Part shown: in pieces, positions 1-8,368 of the stretch
Layout of the letters: the number at the start of each line of letters is the position of its first letter
Position numbering within the stretch: position 1 is the first letter of the stretch
Assembly (NCBI GenBank): GCA_017302775.1
Contig: JAFLDC010000002.1
Location: 1,304 to 28,977 of the forward strand
Origin: Sphingomonadales bacterium
GTDB lineage: Bacteria > Pseudomonadota > Alphaproteobacteria > Sphingomonadales > Sphingomonadaceae
Length of the DNA: 27,674 nucleotides
Direction of reading: 5' to 3'
The notes under the pieces: model-generated
What the model was told of the DNA's origin: nothing
Databases searched by the model: none
Seen by the model: the letters and a program-made list of their open reading frames with translations, nothing else
Translations under genes and position numbers: made by a program

Positions 1-1433
1 AGCGGGTCGTGGTTCAGGTACCCCTCATCCTTCATGACGCCTTCGGCATAGACCGCCCAGCCTTCGACGAACGGCCCCGACCACAGCATCGCGCGCAGCG
101 GGTTGTCGGTACGGTTGGAATGATCGAGCTGAAGATAGTGCCCCGGCATCGCCTCATGAATCGACAGGTCATGAATCATGTAGTCGTTGTATTCGGTGAG
201 GAAGCTGTAGGCCTGCTCGTCGCTCCACTCATCCGGGATCGGGCTGACCGCATAGAAGTTCTGCTCGCCCTTCTCGAACGGCCCTGGCGGATCGTTGTAC
301 GCGACCGAAAAGCCCTGCTGGAACTTGGGCATGGTGATGATCCGCACCGGGCCATCGGGCATGCGGATAAAACCTTTGGCACGAACGAAGTCAGTCGCCT
401 CGGCCAGGGTCTCGCGCGCCCGCTCCTCCAGCCGGTTCCGCGCCGGCTTCTTGGCATAGGACATCGCCAGCGCCTTCTCGATCGCGAGCTGCTGCTGCGC
501 GGCGGTCGGTTTCACAGGGAGCAGTCCGGTCAGCAGGTCGCTGGCGAGCCGGTACATCTCCGCACGGATCGCGGCCTTTTCCTTCAGCGCCCGCGCCTTG
601 AGTGCCGGCCGCGTCAGATCGCTCATCAGCGCGAATTTCATCTTGGCATCATATTTCGCCGCACCCAGCCGGAACTCGCCCTTTGCTTGCGGGATCAGGA
701 CCCCATCTATCCACTTCTGATGTTCGTCTGCCGCCATCTTCAATGCCGCCAGCGCAGCATCGAAACGGACCTTTTCCGCCGCAGTCAGATGGCCTGACTG
801 GGGTGCCAGCATGGTCTCCGCTATTTCAACAATCCCGCCGTTCTGGCGCGATAGGGTCTGGGCGTAGACCAGTGGCACCTGCGCTGGAACGAGTTGCCGG
901 CGGCTTTCGGCGAGCAGCGCCGGGATCGCCTCCATCCGCGCCGTCGCCGCCCGCAGCCTGACATCCCACGGCGCGAAATCCCTCGCTGCCAGCGTATACA
1001 GCGATCCACCGGCAATCTCGTTATAATACAGCGGGTTCCACGCCCATTCCTGCAACGTGTCCTGGGCAAACAAGCGGTACTCCAGCTCGTTCTTGAGGAT
1101 CGCGTAGTCGACCTGATCGTCGCGCGTCAGCAGCGCCGGATTGATGCCCGCTAGCGCGCCGAGCAGCGCTGCCCAGCTGGCCGAACGGCTCGCCCGCCCG
1201 GCCGCGGTGACATCCGGCAACAGGCCGTCATAGCTGTGCACACCCAGCGCAGTCGCCTCAACCGGGGAATGGCGCATTGCCGCGGCAATGAACTCCTCGC
1301 CAACCCGCTTGAAGGCCGCGTCGGTCTGCGGGGCGGGCAACGCCGCCGCCGGACGCTTGGCGGCATCCGCAGGTATCGTGGCGAGTGCCAGGGCAGCCAA
1401 CGGCAGGGCGGCAAATGCGGCAGGCAGCTTCAT
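1..1433 (-). CDS. DUF885 family metallopeptidase-like secreted protein (3' end outside window)
   Basis: The reading frame is open from the ATG at 1433 down to the window edge, giving about 477 residues with the C-terminus missing. The N-terminus is a signal peptide: a short Lys-containing start, a hydrophobic Ala/Leu run, and an Ala-rich cleavage region near residue 24. The protein is therefore probably periplasmic or lipid-free secreted. Near residues 426-432 there is HEAMPGH, followed by EGWAVYAEG about 25-30 residues later. This HExxPGH plus downstream Glu pattern is characteristic of the DUF885 family, thought to be zinc-dependent peptidases. The start is supported by AGGGAG at 1441-1446, seven bases before the ATG. 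It lies 42 bases downstream of the EamA gene on the same strand, so the two may be cotranscribed. The substrate is unknown. The family call is secure; peptidase activity is family knowledge, not shown here. Confidence 0.9.
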   Translation of the reverse strand, partial: MKLPAAFAALPLAALALATIPADAAKRPAAALPAPQTDAAFKRVGEEFIAAAMRHSPVEATALGVHSYDGLLPDVTAAGRASRSASWAALLGALAGINPALLTRDDQVDYAILKNELEYRLFAQDTLQEWAWNPLYYNEIAGGSLYTLAARDFAPWDVRLRAATARMEAIPALLAESRRQLVPAQVPLVYAQTLSRQNGGIVEIAETMLAPQSGHLTAAEKVRFDAALAALKMAADEHQKWIDGVLIPQAKGEFRLGAAKYDAKMKFALMSDLTRPALKARALKEKAAIRAEMYRLASDLLTGLLPVKPTAAQQQLAIEKALAMSYAKKPARNRLEERARETLAEATDFVRAKGFIRMPDGPVRIITMPKFQQGFSVAYNDPPGPFEKGEQNFYAVSPIPDEWSDEQAYSFLTEYNDYMIHDLSIHEAMPGHYLQLDHSNRTDNPLRAMLWSGPFVEGWAVYAEGVMKDEGYLNHDP

Positions 1434-1440
1434 ATATTCT

Positions 1441-1459
1441 CTCCCTGAACGGATCAGGG
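1441..1459 (-). promoter_or_regulatory. hairpin overlapping the ribosome binding site of the DUF885 gene
   Basis: On the minus strand a perfect 6-bp inverted repeat, CCCTGA and TCAGGG with a 5-base loop (1443-1459), lies between the EamA and DUF885 genes. The 3' arm supplies four bases of the AGGGAG Shine-Dalgarno sequence (1441-1446). If folded in the mRNA, the hairpin would partly hide the binding site. It could also act as a weak terminator, but there is no U-tract. The inverted repeat is seen directly; the regulatory role is inference. Confidence 0.4.
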
Positions 1460-1475
1460 GCAGGCTAGCGCGGCT

Positions 1476-2351
1476 TCAGCCTTGCGTCGAGCGGGCAAGC
1501 ACCAGCCCTGCCCCGACCAGCGCCATACCCAGGAAATCGAGCGGATTCAGCACCTCGCCGAACACCGCCCAACCGACCGCCACGGCCAGCGCGGGCTGTG
1601 TCATCAGCGCCAGCCCGACGATAAACGCGCTGAAATGGCGCAAGGCATAAACCAGCAGCCCTTGGCCGATCACCTGGCTGGTCAACGACAGCGCAACGAT
1701 CGGACGCCAGTCTGTCGGCCATAACGGCTCGCCCAGATAGAGCGCCAGGCCCAGTAGCACCGGCAAACCCGCCGCGCTGGCATAGACCAGCACCGTCCAC
1801 CCGCCGAAATCGGCCCGCTGCCGCTGGGCCAGCAGAATGTAGAAGGTATAGAGGAACCCGGCGAGCAGGCACAGCAGATCGCCGACCAGCGTGTCGTGCC
1901 CGAATTCCAGGCTGCGACCGAGCAGGATCGCCGATCCGATAATCGCAGCGGCAAACGCGGCCCATTCCATGATCCTTGGCCAGCGTTTGAGCGCGATCAG
2001 CCCGAAGGCGACCAGCAGGATCGATCCGGAATTTCCGAACAGGGTAGCATTGCCCAGCCGGGTTCGCTCAATCCCAAGATGCCAACTGGCAAGATCGAGC
2101 GAGAAAAACAGGCCGGCCGCCATGATCATCAGAATCGCGCCGCGTGAATGGCCCGTCAATCGTTCGCCGGTCCAGCGAACCAGCAGAATGAACACCGGAA
2201 TTGCCAGCAACAGCCGCCAGAAACCGGCGGAAACCGGCCCCGTATCAGCCAACCGAACCCATAGCGGTCCAAGGGCAAGCGCCGCATTGCCGCCCAGCAG
2301 AGCGGCGAAATGCCAGCCGTTCCAATCCCTCTGCCCGGTTGCGTTCGCCAT
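1476..2351 (-). CDS. EamA/DMT family transporter
   Basis: This is an integral inner-membrane protein of 291 residues with about ten hydrophobic helices arranged as two similar halves, the normal length and layout of drug/metabolite transporter (EamA, RhaT-like) proteins. Members export metabolites, amino acids or drugs; the substrate cannot be read from the sequence. In-frame ATGs at 2357 and 2351 are both possible. The AAGG just upstream sits seven bases before the ATG at 2351 but only one base before 2357, so the inner start is preferred. The gene is divergent from the ene-reductase at 2395, so the 43-base gap must carry both promoters. It is followed on the same strand by the DUF885 gene after 42 bases, suggesting a two-gene unit. 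Confidence 0.88.
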   Translation of the reverse strand: MANATGQRDWNGWHFAALLGGNAALALGPLWVRLADTGPVSAGFWRLLLAIPVFILLVRWTGERLTGHSRGAILMIMAAGLFFSLDLASWHLGIERTRLGNATLFGNSGSILLVAFGLIALKRWPRIMEWAAFAAAIIGSAILLGRSLEFGHDTLVGDLLCLLAGFLYTFYILLAQRQRADFGGWTVLVYASAAGLPVLLGLALYLGEPLWPTDWRPIVALSLTSQVIGQGLLVYALRHFSAFIVGLALMTQPALAVAVGWAVFGEVLNPLDFLGMALVGAGLVLARSTQG

Positions 2352-2394
2352 GGGCATGCCTTAGCGAGCCTGATTAAATTGCAAAACGAAATCG

Positions 2395-3504
2395 ATGGAG
2401 AGTCATTTGCACGACGCCCTGTTCCAGCCGATCCAGCTCGGCGCGATACCCGCCAAGAGCCGCATTCTGATGGCGCCGTTGACGCGCGGCAGGTCGGACC
2501 CGGGCATGACCCCCAATGGCATGATCGCGGAATACTATCGCCAACGGAGCGACGCCGGTCTGATCATTTCCGAGGCAACCGGGATCACGGTGGAAGGTTC
2601 AGGCTGGCCGGCTGCGCCAGGGGCATGGAACGATGCCCAGCGCGACGGCTGGAAGCTGACGACTGACGCTGTCCACAAGGCCGGTGGCCGGATCGTGATG
2701 CAGCTGTGGCATATGGGACGGCTGGTCCACCCGGACTTTCTGAACGGAGAGCCGAGCGTTTCAGCCAGCGCCACAACCGCTCCCGATCATGCCCACACTC
2801 CAACCGGGCGAAAGCCCCACGAACAGGCACGAGAGGCCAGCAAGGCCGATATCGCCAGGATCGTTGGCGATTATGCCCACGCGGCACAGATCGCCAAGGA
2901 TGCCGGGTTTGACGGGGTCCAGTTGCATGGCGCCAATGGCTATCTGGTTGACCAGTTCCTGCGTGCATCCAGCAACCTCAGAACCGACGAGTACGGTGGT
3001 AGCCCTGAAAACCGCACCCGCTTCATGCGCGAGGTACTGGAAGCGCTGATCGGGGTGTGGGGCGCCGATCGCGTTTCAATCCGGCTTTCACCCAACGGAG
3101 AAACCCAGGGCTGTGACGATCCCGATCCGGCCAGCGTGTTTGGCGCAGCGGCGCGGGTATGCGAAGAACTGAAACTGGGCTTTGTGGAACTGCGCCAGCC
3201 TGGGCCAGATGGCACTTTCGGGCGCACTGATGTTCCGCAGCAGGATGCCCTTATCCGCAGCCTCTATTCCGGCCCATTGGTGCTCAATTCCGATTACACC
3301 GCCCAGCAGGCCGCAACCGACGTTGCAGGTGGCCGTTGCGATGCGGTGAGCTTTGGCCGACCCTATATCTCCAACCCCGATCTGGCGACCCGGATCAGGC
3401 TGGGGGCGGAGTGGGCGCCCAATCTGAACGTGCCGAAATCCTGGTATCTTCCCGGACCGGAAGGCTACATTGATTATCCGGCGCTGGAGCGGGCGGAAGC
3501 CTGA
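2395..3504 (+). CDS. alkene reductase, old yellow enzyme family
   Basis: The 369-residue protein matches FMN-dependent ene-reductases of the old yellow enzyme family (NemA/XenB-like) over its full length. These TIM-barrel enzymes use NAD(P)H to reduce activated C=C bonds and often nitro compounds. The N-terminus has the usual LFQPIQLG start and MAPLTRGR, then QLWHMGR near residue 103. The active-site block HGANGYL has substrate-binding His178 and Asn181 and the proton donor Tyr183, followed by NLRTDEYGGSPENR (residues 194-207). The FMN phosphate-binding end VSFGRPYISNPDL is also present. There is no clear Shine-Dalgarno before the ATG, but the start fits the family N-terminus. A CoA-ester lyase gene follows after 29 bases on the same strand and is probably cotranscribed. 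The natural substrate is unknown. Confidence 0.93.
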   Translation: MESHLHDALFQPIQLGAIPAKSRILMAPLTRGRSDPGMTPNGMIAEYYRQRSDAGLIISEATGITVEGSGWPAAPGAWNDAQRDGWKLTTDAVHKAGGRIVMQLWHMGRLVHPDFLNGEPSVSASATTAPDHAHTPTGRKPHEQAREASKADIARIVGDYAHAAQIAKDAGFDGVQLHGANGYLVDQFLRASSNLRTDEYGGSPENRTRFMREVLEALIGVWGADRVSIRLSPNGETQGCDDPDPASVFGAAARVCEELKLGFVELRQPGPDGTFGRTDVPQQDALIRSLYSGPLVLNSDYTAQQAATDVAGGRCDAVSFGRPYISNPDLATRIRLGAEWAPNLNVPKSWYLPGPEGYIDYPALERAEA

Positions 3505-3533
3505 AGAAGAAGCAAACGGAGAGGGTTCCGAGA

Positions 3534-4418
3534 ATGGCTGTACGTTCCTGGTTGTTCGTCCCCGGCGACAGCGAGAAGAAGCTGGCGAAGGCTGCCGCCA
3601 CCGGCGCCGATATCGTCATCCTTGACCTTGAAGATTCGGTCGCATTCTCAAACAAGGCGCGCGCCCGCGAATTGACTGGTGCCTGGCTGGCGGCGCACCG
3701 TGAGCAAGTCACTGGTGGCAAACGGCTCGGCCGGTGGGTCCGGATCAACGCGCTGGACAGTCGGATGTGGCGGGACGATCTCCTGGCTGTGCTGCCTGGT
3801 GCGCCCGACGGAATCATGCTGCCCAAGAGCATGGGTCCCGAATCGGTGCAGGAACTGGCCGCTGAGCTCTATGAGTTGGAAGGTCGCAACGGCATTGTCG
3901 TGGGAACGACCCGAATCCTGCCGTTGGTGAGTGAAACCGCCAGTGCTGCAATCACCATTCCGTCCTATCTCGGCGCTTCGTTGCCCCGCCTCGCAGGACT
4001 GACCTGGGGGGCGGAAGACCTTTCCGCGGCGATCGGTGCGACCCGCAAACGCAATCCGGACGGGAACTGGACCGATGCCTTCCGGTTTGCGCGGACGCAG
4101 ACCTTGCTGACCGCACATGCCAAAGGGGTCTTTGCGATCGATACCCTGCACGCTGATTTTGCCGATGAAGCCGGCCTCCGAAAGTCCGCTGAGGCCGCGC
4201 GGGCAGACGGCTTTGCTGGCATGCTGGCGATCCACCCCGCGCAGGTTCCAATCATCAACGCCGCCTTCACCCCCAGCGAAGAAGAACTGGCCGAAGCGCG
4301 GGCGATCGTATCGGCGTTTCAGGCCGCCCCTGATGCGGGAACTTTACAGATCGACCGGCGGATGATTGACCGCCCGCATCTTAAACTGGCGCAGCGCCTG
4401 CTGGGTATCGAGGAATAG
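3534..4418 (+). CDS. CoA ester lyase, HpcH/HpaI aldolase / citrate lyase beta (CitE-like) family
   Basis: The 294-residue protein has the full CitE-like TIM-barrel fold: RSWLFVPGDSEKKL at the N-terminus, ILDLEDSV (residues 29-36) contributing acidic metal/CoA-site residues, an Arg in VRIN (about 70), LPKS (about 96-99), and WGAEDLSAAIGA (about 158-169). The C-terminal GMLAIHPAQV segment is typical of malyl-CoA, citramalyl-CoA and related lyases. Members cleave or form 3-hydroxyacyl-CoA esters with Mg2+. No citrate lyase alpha or gamma subunits are nearby, so it is not part of a citrate lyase complex, and a stand-alone malyl- or citramalyl-CoA-type lyase is more likely. A GGAGAGGG sequence precedes the ATG. 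It lies 29 bases after the ene-reductase gene. The exact substrate cannot be fixed. Confidence 0.88.
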   Translation: MAVRSWLFVPGDSEKKLAKAAATGADIVILDLEDSVAFSNKARARELTGAWLAAHREQVTGGKRLGRWVRINALDSRMWRDDLLAVLPGAPDGIMLPKSMGPESVQELAAELYELEGRNGIVVGTTRILPLVSETASAAITIPSYLGASLPRLAGLTWGAEDLSAAIGATRKRNPDGNWTDAFRFARTQTLLTAHAKGVFAIDTLHADFADEAGLRKSAEAARADGFAGMLAIHPAQVPIINAAFTPSEEELAEARAIVSAFQAAPDAGTLQIDRRMIDRPHLKLAQRLLGIEE

Positions 4419-4431
4419 CTTCGGCTATTCC
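4412..4431. terminator. UUCG-capped palindrome containing both convergent stop codons
   Basis: The sequence GGAATAGC, loop TTCG, GCTATTCC is a perfect 8-bp stem with the very stable UUCG tetraloop. The TAG at 4416-4418 ends the CoA-ester lyase gene on the plus strand, and the TAG read on the minus strand at 4427-4425 ends the lipoprotein gene. The structure forms in both transcripts, so it probably acts as a shared bidirectional 3'-end or mRNA-stabilising element. A proper U-tract is lacking, so intrinsic termination is not certain. Confidence 0.6.
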
Positions 4432-4730
4432 CCCTCGGCAGCATCGGCTGGTTCATCAGCGGCCGGTGGCTCTGCAGGTTCGGACCGCTGCGGGGTCGGT
4501 TTGCTCTTTTCCGCCGGACTGGCATCGGCCTTGCCGCCTTCGTCAACTTTCGGCGCCAGCGGACTCTGCGACTTGACCTGATCGACCGGGATCATCGCGT
4601 CGCTGGCTGAGCCCGGCAAAATCTCGCCGACTGCAGTGCCCGCGCTTTTGGCCTTGTCCCCGCCGTCATCGCCGCATCCGGCCAGCAGCAAGGGTAGCGG
4701 CAGTAAGGTCAGGCCGATCCAGTTTCGCAT
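4425..4730 (-). CDS. small predicted lipoprotein
   Basis: The 101-residue protein begins with a lipoprotein signal sequence: Met-Arg-Asn, a hydrophobic Leu/Pro stretch and the lipobox LLAGC with the lipidated Cys at residue 19. After it comes a low-complexity, acidic and Pro/Ala/Lys-rich tail with no recognisable domain. The ATG at 4730 is preferred because the only upstream in-frame start is a TTG at 4751. With that start the gene overlaps the 3' end of lipB by 22 bases, and a GGAG lies eight bases upstream inside lipB, suggesting coupled translation. It ends in the shared hairpin with the CoA-ester lyase gene. Its function is not recognisable; the disordered tail suggests a spacer or envelope-associated role at most. 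Confidence 0.75.
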   Translation of the reverse strand: MRNWIGLTLLPLPLLLAGCGDDGGDKAKSAGTAVGEILPGSASDAMIPVDQVKSQSPLAPKVDEGGKADASPAEKSKPTPQRSEPAEPPAADEPADAAEGE

Positions 4731-5404
4731 TGCGCGCGCTCCGTTCCGCAAGGTTGCTCCAGCGCAGCCAGAAATTGCCCGGCGCGGGCCAGCAGTGCCT
4801 TATCCCAGGCTGCGTAATCAACCGCCAGGCCGAGCTTTTCAAGACTGGTGACGCCGAATTCGTCTATGCCGCACGGCACGATCCCGCCGAAATGCGACAG
4901 GTCGGGTGCAAGATTGACCGAGAACCCGTGCATCGTCACCCAGCGGCGAACGCGAACGCCGATCGCGCCGATTTTGGCTTCGCGGCCGTCGGTATCGCTG
5001 GTCCAGATGCCAATCCGGCCCGGCGCGCGCCATGCCTCCACCCCGAAATCGCTCAAGGTGTCGATCACCCAGCCTTCGATCCCGTGCACGAAGCCGCGCA
5101 CGTCGCGCGCGCGCCGCTTGAGATCGAGCAGGACATAGCCGACCCGCTGGCCGGGGCCGTGATAAGTAAAACGGCCACCACGTCCCGCCTCGACCACGTC
5201 AAACCGCGGATCCAGCAGTTCATCCCGCGCAGCACTGGTTCCCGCCGTGTAAACCGGCGGGTGTTCCAGCAACCACAACAATTCCCGGGCGGTCCCTGCG
5301 GCAATCGCGGCGTTGCGCTGCGTCATCTCCTCCAGCGCCTCGCGATAAGGTACCGAAGCCGGGCTGCGGCGCAGTTCAATCGACGGAGGAAGCGGATTGG
5401 CCAT
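4709..5404 (-). CDS. lipB: lipoyl(octanoyl) transferase LipB
   Basis: LipB transfers octanoate from acyl carrier protein to the lipoyl domains of 2-oxoacid dehydrogenases and the glycine cleavage H protein, the first step of de novo lipoate synthesis in the cytoplasm. The 231-residue product has [15 protein letters not shown] (residues 76-90), the KIGAIGVRV segment with catalytic Lys144, and IVPCGI with catalytic Cys178, followed by the usual [11 protein letters not shown] end. The open frame extends to a GTG at 5464, but the ATG at 5404 gives the normal family N-terminus and avoids running into the divergent membrane-protein gene at 5449. Its 3' end overlaps the small lipoprotein gene. lipA is not in the window. 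Confidence 0.95.
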   Translation of the reverse strand: MANPLPPSIELRRSPASVPYREALEEMTQRNAAIAAGTARELLWLLEHPPVYTAGTSAARDELLDPRFDVVEAGRGGRFTYHGPGQRVGYVLLDLKRRARDVRGFVHGIEGWVIDTLSDFGVEAWRAPGRIGIWTSDTDGREAKIGAIGVRVRRWVTMHGFSVNLAPDLSHFGGIVPCGIDEFGVTSLEKLGLAVDYAAWDKALLARAGQFLAALEQPCGTERAQCETGSA

Positions 5405-5448
5405 ATGCCGCATTGCGTGGCGACAAATGCTGTGGTTATCAAGGGGGC

Positions 5449-6285
5449 ATGAACGCACCCGCACCGCTCGCCCGTTTTGACAGCAACCGCGCCTGGCAGG
5501 AAACCAGCGCCGCCATCTCTGCCGGACGCGATGTGATCGCGGCGCTGGCCGGGGTATTCATCGTCCTTCCCGCCTTCGCTCTTGCTGTTCTGCGGCCGAT
5601 GCCGGAGCCGCGCGACGGGGCGGATTTCGATGCGTTGATGGCGGGCATCACCACCTATTTCGAGGAAAACTGGTGGGCATACCTGGTGGTCGGACTGATT
5701 AACGTCGTCGGCACAATGGCCTTGCTGGCGATGTTCGGTCATTCCAGCCGCCCGACTGCGGGCGAAGCGATCAAGCGCGGGTTCGCAGCCGCACCGGCGG
5801 GGATCGCCGCGCAGATCCTGCTCGGCATGGCGCTCAGCGCTGCGGTCATGCTGCCGGGCACGATCCTGGCCTTGAGCGGCTCGCCACTGCTGGCCGGTCT
5901 TGGCATCGCCATCGGCGTCGGGGCCGCGACCTGGCTCTGGGCGCGGCTAAGCATCGCAGCGCCGATCATCGTCAATGACGGACAGAACAATCCGTTCACC
6001 GCCTTGCAGCGCTCGTTCGTTCTGACGCGGGGCAACGCCGGTCGTCTGCTGCTGTTCTATGTCCTGCTGGTCCTGGCCTTCGCCATCGCCACGCAGCTGA
6101 TCGTTTCTGTCGTCACGCTCGCAGCGCAGGCGGCGGGTGGTCCCCACGTCGCGCTCATCGTTGGGGCACTGGTTGCCAGTGTACTGCAAGCCGCCATGAC
6201 GGTTTATCTGGCGGGAGCCGTTGCGGCCAGCCATCGTCAACTGACGGGCACAACGCATCCCACGGTTCCCGGGGTCTTCGGCTAG
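5449..6285 (+). CDS. polytopic membrane protein, YciC/GPDP-membrane-domain-like
   Basis: The 278-residue product has about six strongly hydrophobic segments and ends in a short polar tail. A block reading [22 protein letters not shown] followed by RSFVLTRGN resembles the conserved region of bacterial membrane proteins related to the glycerophosphodiester phosphodiesterase membrane domain and the YciC family, in which the segment after the fourth helix carries an NPxxAxxRS pattern. The function of these proteins is largely unknown. The frame opens upstream at 5413, but the ATG at 5449 is preceded by AAGGGGG four bases away, which decides the start. The gene is divergent from lipB and converges on the methyltransferase gene with only four bases between stop codons. 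The family link is by pattern only. Confidence 0.7.
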   Translation: MNAPAPLARFDSNRAWQETSAAISAGRDVIAALAGVFIVLPAFALAVLRPMPEPRDGADFDALMAGITTYFEENWWAYLVVGLINVVGTMALLAMFGHSSRPTAGEAIKRGFAAAPAGIAAQILLGMALSAAVMLPGTILALSGSPLLAGLGIAIGVGAATWLWARLSIAAPIIVNDGQNNPFTALQRSFVLTRGNAGRLLLFYVLLVLAFAIATQLIVSVVTLAAQAAGGPHVALIVGALVASVLQAAMTVYLAGAVAASHRQLTGTTHPTVPGVFG

Positions 6286-6289
6286 ACGC

Positions 6290-6916
6290 CTATTCCTTCC
6301 AGCCCCAGAACAGCTTGCACGGCAGGACGTTCAGCGGTTCGAACCCTTCGTCGATGTGGTTGAAATGGCGCGCCATGAAATCACGCGCCTTGGCGCTGAA
6401 CTGATAGACCAGAAATGCCCCGCCAACCCTGAGCACCTTGTGCGTGGCCGCCGCAATGGCCGGACCGATCCCATCGGGCAGCGTTGAAAATGGCAAGCCG
6501 GACAGGACGTAATCGGCATGGGTGTGGCCATGAGCGCGAATGATCTCTTCGACGTCGGCGGCCGAACCGAGTACCGGCACGAACCGTGAATCGCTGATTG
6601 TCGCCTTGAGGTAGTCGATAAACAGCGGGTTGGTATCAATCACGATCAGCATCCCGTCGCGCGGCAACCGCTCAAGCACCGGCCGGCAAAAGGTTCCCAC
6701 ACCGGGACCGTATTCGACAAACAGCTTGCACTCGTGCCACTTCACCGGTGCCAGCATCTTGGCGATAGTGAAACGTGATGACGGGATGATCGAACCAACC
6801 ATCACGGGATGTTCGATGAAGCCTTGCAGGAACACACCGGCGGGACCCATGGCCCGCTTGATCCGGCGTTTCACTTTCTGGGATAGCGGCTCGTGTGCGA
6901 GCTCGGAGGGATTCAT
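6290..6916 (-). CDS. class I SAM-dependent methyltransferase, phospholipid N-methyltransferase-like
   Basis: The 208-residue product shows a Rossmann methyltransferase core with motif I VEYGPGVGTF (residues 67-76) and the acidic strand IVIDTNP (91-97). It is preceded by a basic amphipathic N-terminus and the segment VMVGSIIPSSRF (39-49). This PSSRF element ahead of motif I is typical of COG3963 enzymes, which include phosphatidylethanolamine N-methyltransferases of alphaproteobacteria such as PmtA that make phosphatidylcholine at the cytoplasmic membrane. The start at 6916 is chosen because upstream residues of the open frame are low-complexity and run into the divergent MFS gene. Whether it truly methylates phosphatidylethanolamine cannot be seen. 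The MFS transporter gene is divergent across a 93-base gap. Confidence 0.8.
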   Translation of the reverse strand: MNPSELAHEPLSQKVKRRIKRAMGPAGVFLQGFIEHPVMVGSIIPSSRFTIAKMLAPVKWHECKLFVEYGPGVGTFCRPVLERLPRDGMLIVIDTNPLFIDYLKATISDSRFVPVLGSAADVEEIIRAHGHTHADYVLSGLPFSTLPDGIGPAIAAATHKVLRVGGAFLVYQFSAKARDFMARHFNHIDEGFEPLNVLPCKLFWGWKE

Positions 6917-7009
6917 GCGGAATGACAATCCGGTCGTTGACGAAGTCGCCGCCTTCACAAATTTGTTCGCCCATTGCAAGGTTTGAGCGAGGAGATTAGC
7001 GCAATAGCG

Positions 7010-8368
7010 ATGAACCGTTCGGATCCGACAGGGCTTGACGCCGCCATTCATGGCACGGCCTCGCTGCCGACCGGCCGATTGGTTTTGCTGTTTACCGTTT
7101 CGCTGGTTACCGCGGCGGGCAACACGGCAATGCAATCGGTGATGCCGTCGATCGGCACCGCGCTCAAGGTTCACGATTTCTGGATCAGCCTGGCCTACAC
7201 ATGGTCCGCCCTGCTGTGGATGGTTTGCGCCCCGATGTGGGCCAGACGCAGCGACAAGCGCGGCCGCAAGGCAATGATGGCGATCGGGCTGACCGGGTTC
7301 GTCTTCAGCTTCGGGCTGTGCGGCCTCGCGCTGTGGCTTGGCCTGAATGGCGTACTATCGGCAGTTGGCACCCTCCTGCTTTTTGCGCTGTGCCGCTCAT
7401 TGTATGGCGGCTTCGGCTCGGCCGCGCCGCCGGCGGTCCAGGCCTATGTCGCTAGCCGCACGAGCAGGGCTGAGCGAACCAAGTCACTGTCACTGATCTC
7501 CTCCAGCTTCGGGCTGGGAACTGTGATCGGCCCAACCCTGGCGCCCTTTTTCATCCTGCCGGGCGTAGGCCTGGTCGGACCCTTTCTGGTGTTCTCACTG
7601 ATCGCGGTAGGGGTATTGATTGCGCTGCGCCTGTACCTGCCCGACGACACCCCCGCCTATGCCGCACGCGGCGATGTTATTGCCGCACCGTTCAGCGCCA
7701 ATTCGGACAGCCGCCCGATGCCCAAGGACACAGACCGGGCGACAGGAGACGCCACTGGGGAAGTTCCCAAACTCAGCTGGTTTGATCGCCGCATGCGCCC
7801 GTGGATGGTCGCCGGACTGTTGGGCGGCCACGCGCAGGCCGCTGTCATGGGCTTGGTCGGTTTCCTCGTGCTCGACCGGCTGGGCCTGCGTGCCACTCCG
7901 GCGGCGGGTGCGGGTCCGGTCGGGCTGGTTATGACCGCAGGCGCACTGGCGACCCTGCTGGCGCAATGGGGATTGATCCCGATCCTTCACCTGGGACCGC
8001 GCGCCTCCTGCCTGTCAGGTATCGCGCTGGCCGCTTTCGGCACTGCCATGCTGACTTTTGCTTATGACATCCACGCCATCACCATCGCGGTCGCCGTAAT
8101 ATCGCTGGGCTTCGGGCTATTCCGCCCTGGCTTCACCGCGGGTGCTTCCCTGGCCGTCAGCCGCGAAGAGCAAAGCCAGTCGGCGGGCATTGTCGCTTCG
8201 GTCAACGGCGCGGCCTATATCATGGCCCCCGCCGTTGGAGTCTGGCTCTACGGCCACTCGCCGTGGATCGGGTTCGGCGCGATCGAGCTGTTATGCCTGG
8301 CCGTGGTAGTGCTGGGCGTCAGAGGCATGGCGCGGGACAGCGACTTGATGCAAAGCGGTCGGACCTAA
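7010..8368 (+). CDS. MFS transporter
   Basis: The 452-residue protein has the usual twelve hydrophobic segments in two halves with a polar central loop (about residues 215-255). The loop between helices 2 and 3 carries ARRSDKRGRKAMM, the major facilitator motif A. Length and layout fit drug/metabolite efflux members (DHA type), but the substrate is not readable. The ATG at 7010 is taken as the start because the earlier in-frame start at 6974 is TTG; GAGGAG occurs 15 bases upstream, a somewhat long spacing. The gene is divergent from the methyltransferase. Its stop overlaps the stop of arsC on the opposite strand, so the two genes share their last four bases. Confidence 0.9.
   Translation: MNRSDPTGLDAAIHGTASLPTGRLVLLFTVSLVTAAGNTAMQSVMPSIGTALKVHDFWISLAYTWSALLWMVCAPMWARRSDKRGRKAMMAIGLTGFVFSFGLCGLALWLGLNGVLSAVGTLLLFALCRSLYGGFGSAAPPAVQAYVASRTSRAERTKSLSLISSSFGLGTVIGPTLAPFFILPGVGLVGPFLVFSLIAVGVLIALRLYLPDDTPAYAARGDVIAAPFSANSDSRPMPKDTDRATGDATGEVPKLSWFDRRMRPWMVAGLLGGHAQAAVMGLVGFLVLDRLGLRATPAAGAGPVGLVMTAGALATLLAQWGLIPILHLGPRASCLSGIALAAFGTAMLTFAYDIHAITIAVAVISLGFGLFRPGFTAGASLAVSREEQSQSAGIVASVNGAAYIMAPAVGVWLYGHSPWIGFGAIELLCLAVVVLGVRGMARDSDLMQSGRT

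Noticed and set aside
9..797. Plus-strand open frame of 262 codons at the left edge
   Set aside because: It is antisense to the DUF885 gene, whose frame carries HEAMPGH and a signal peptide.
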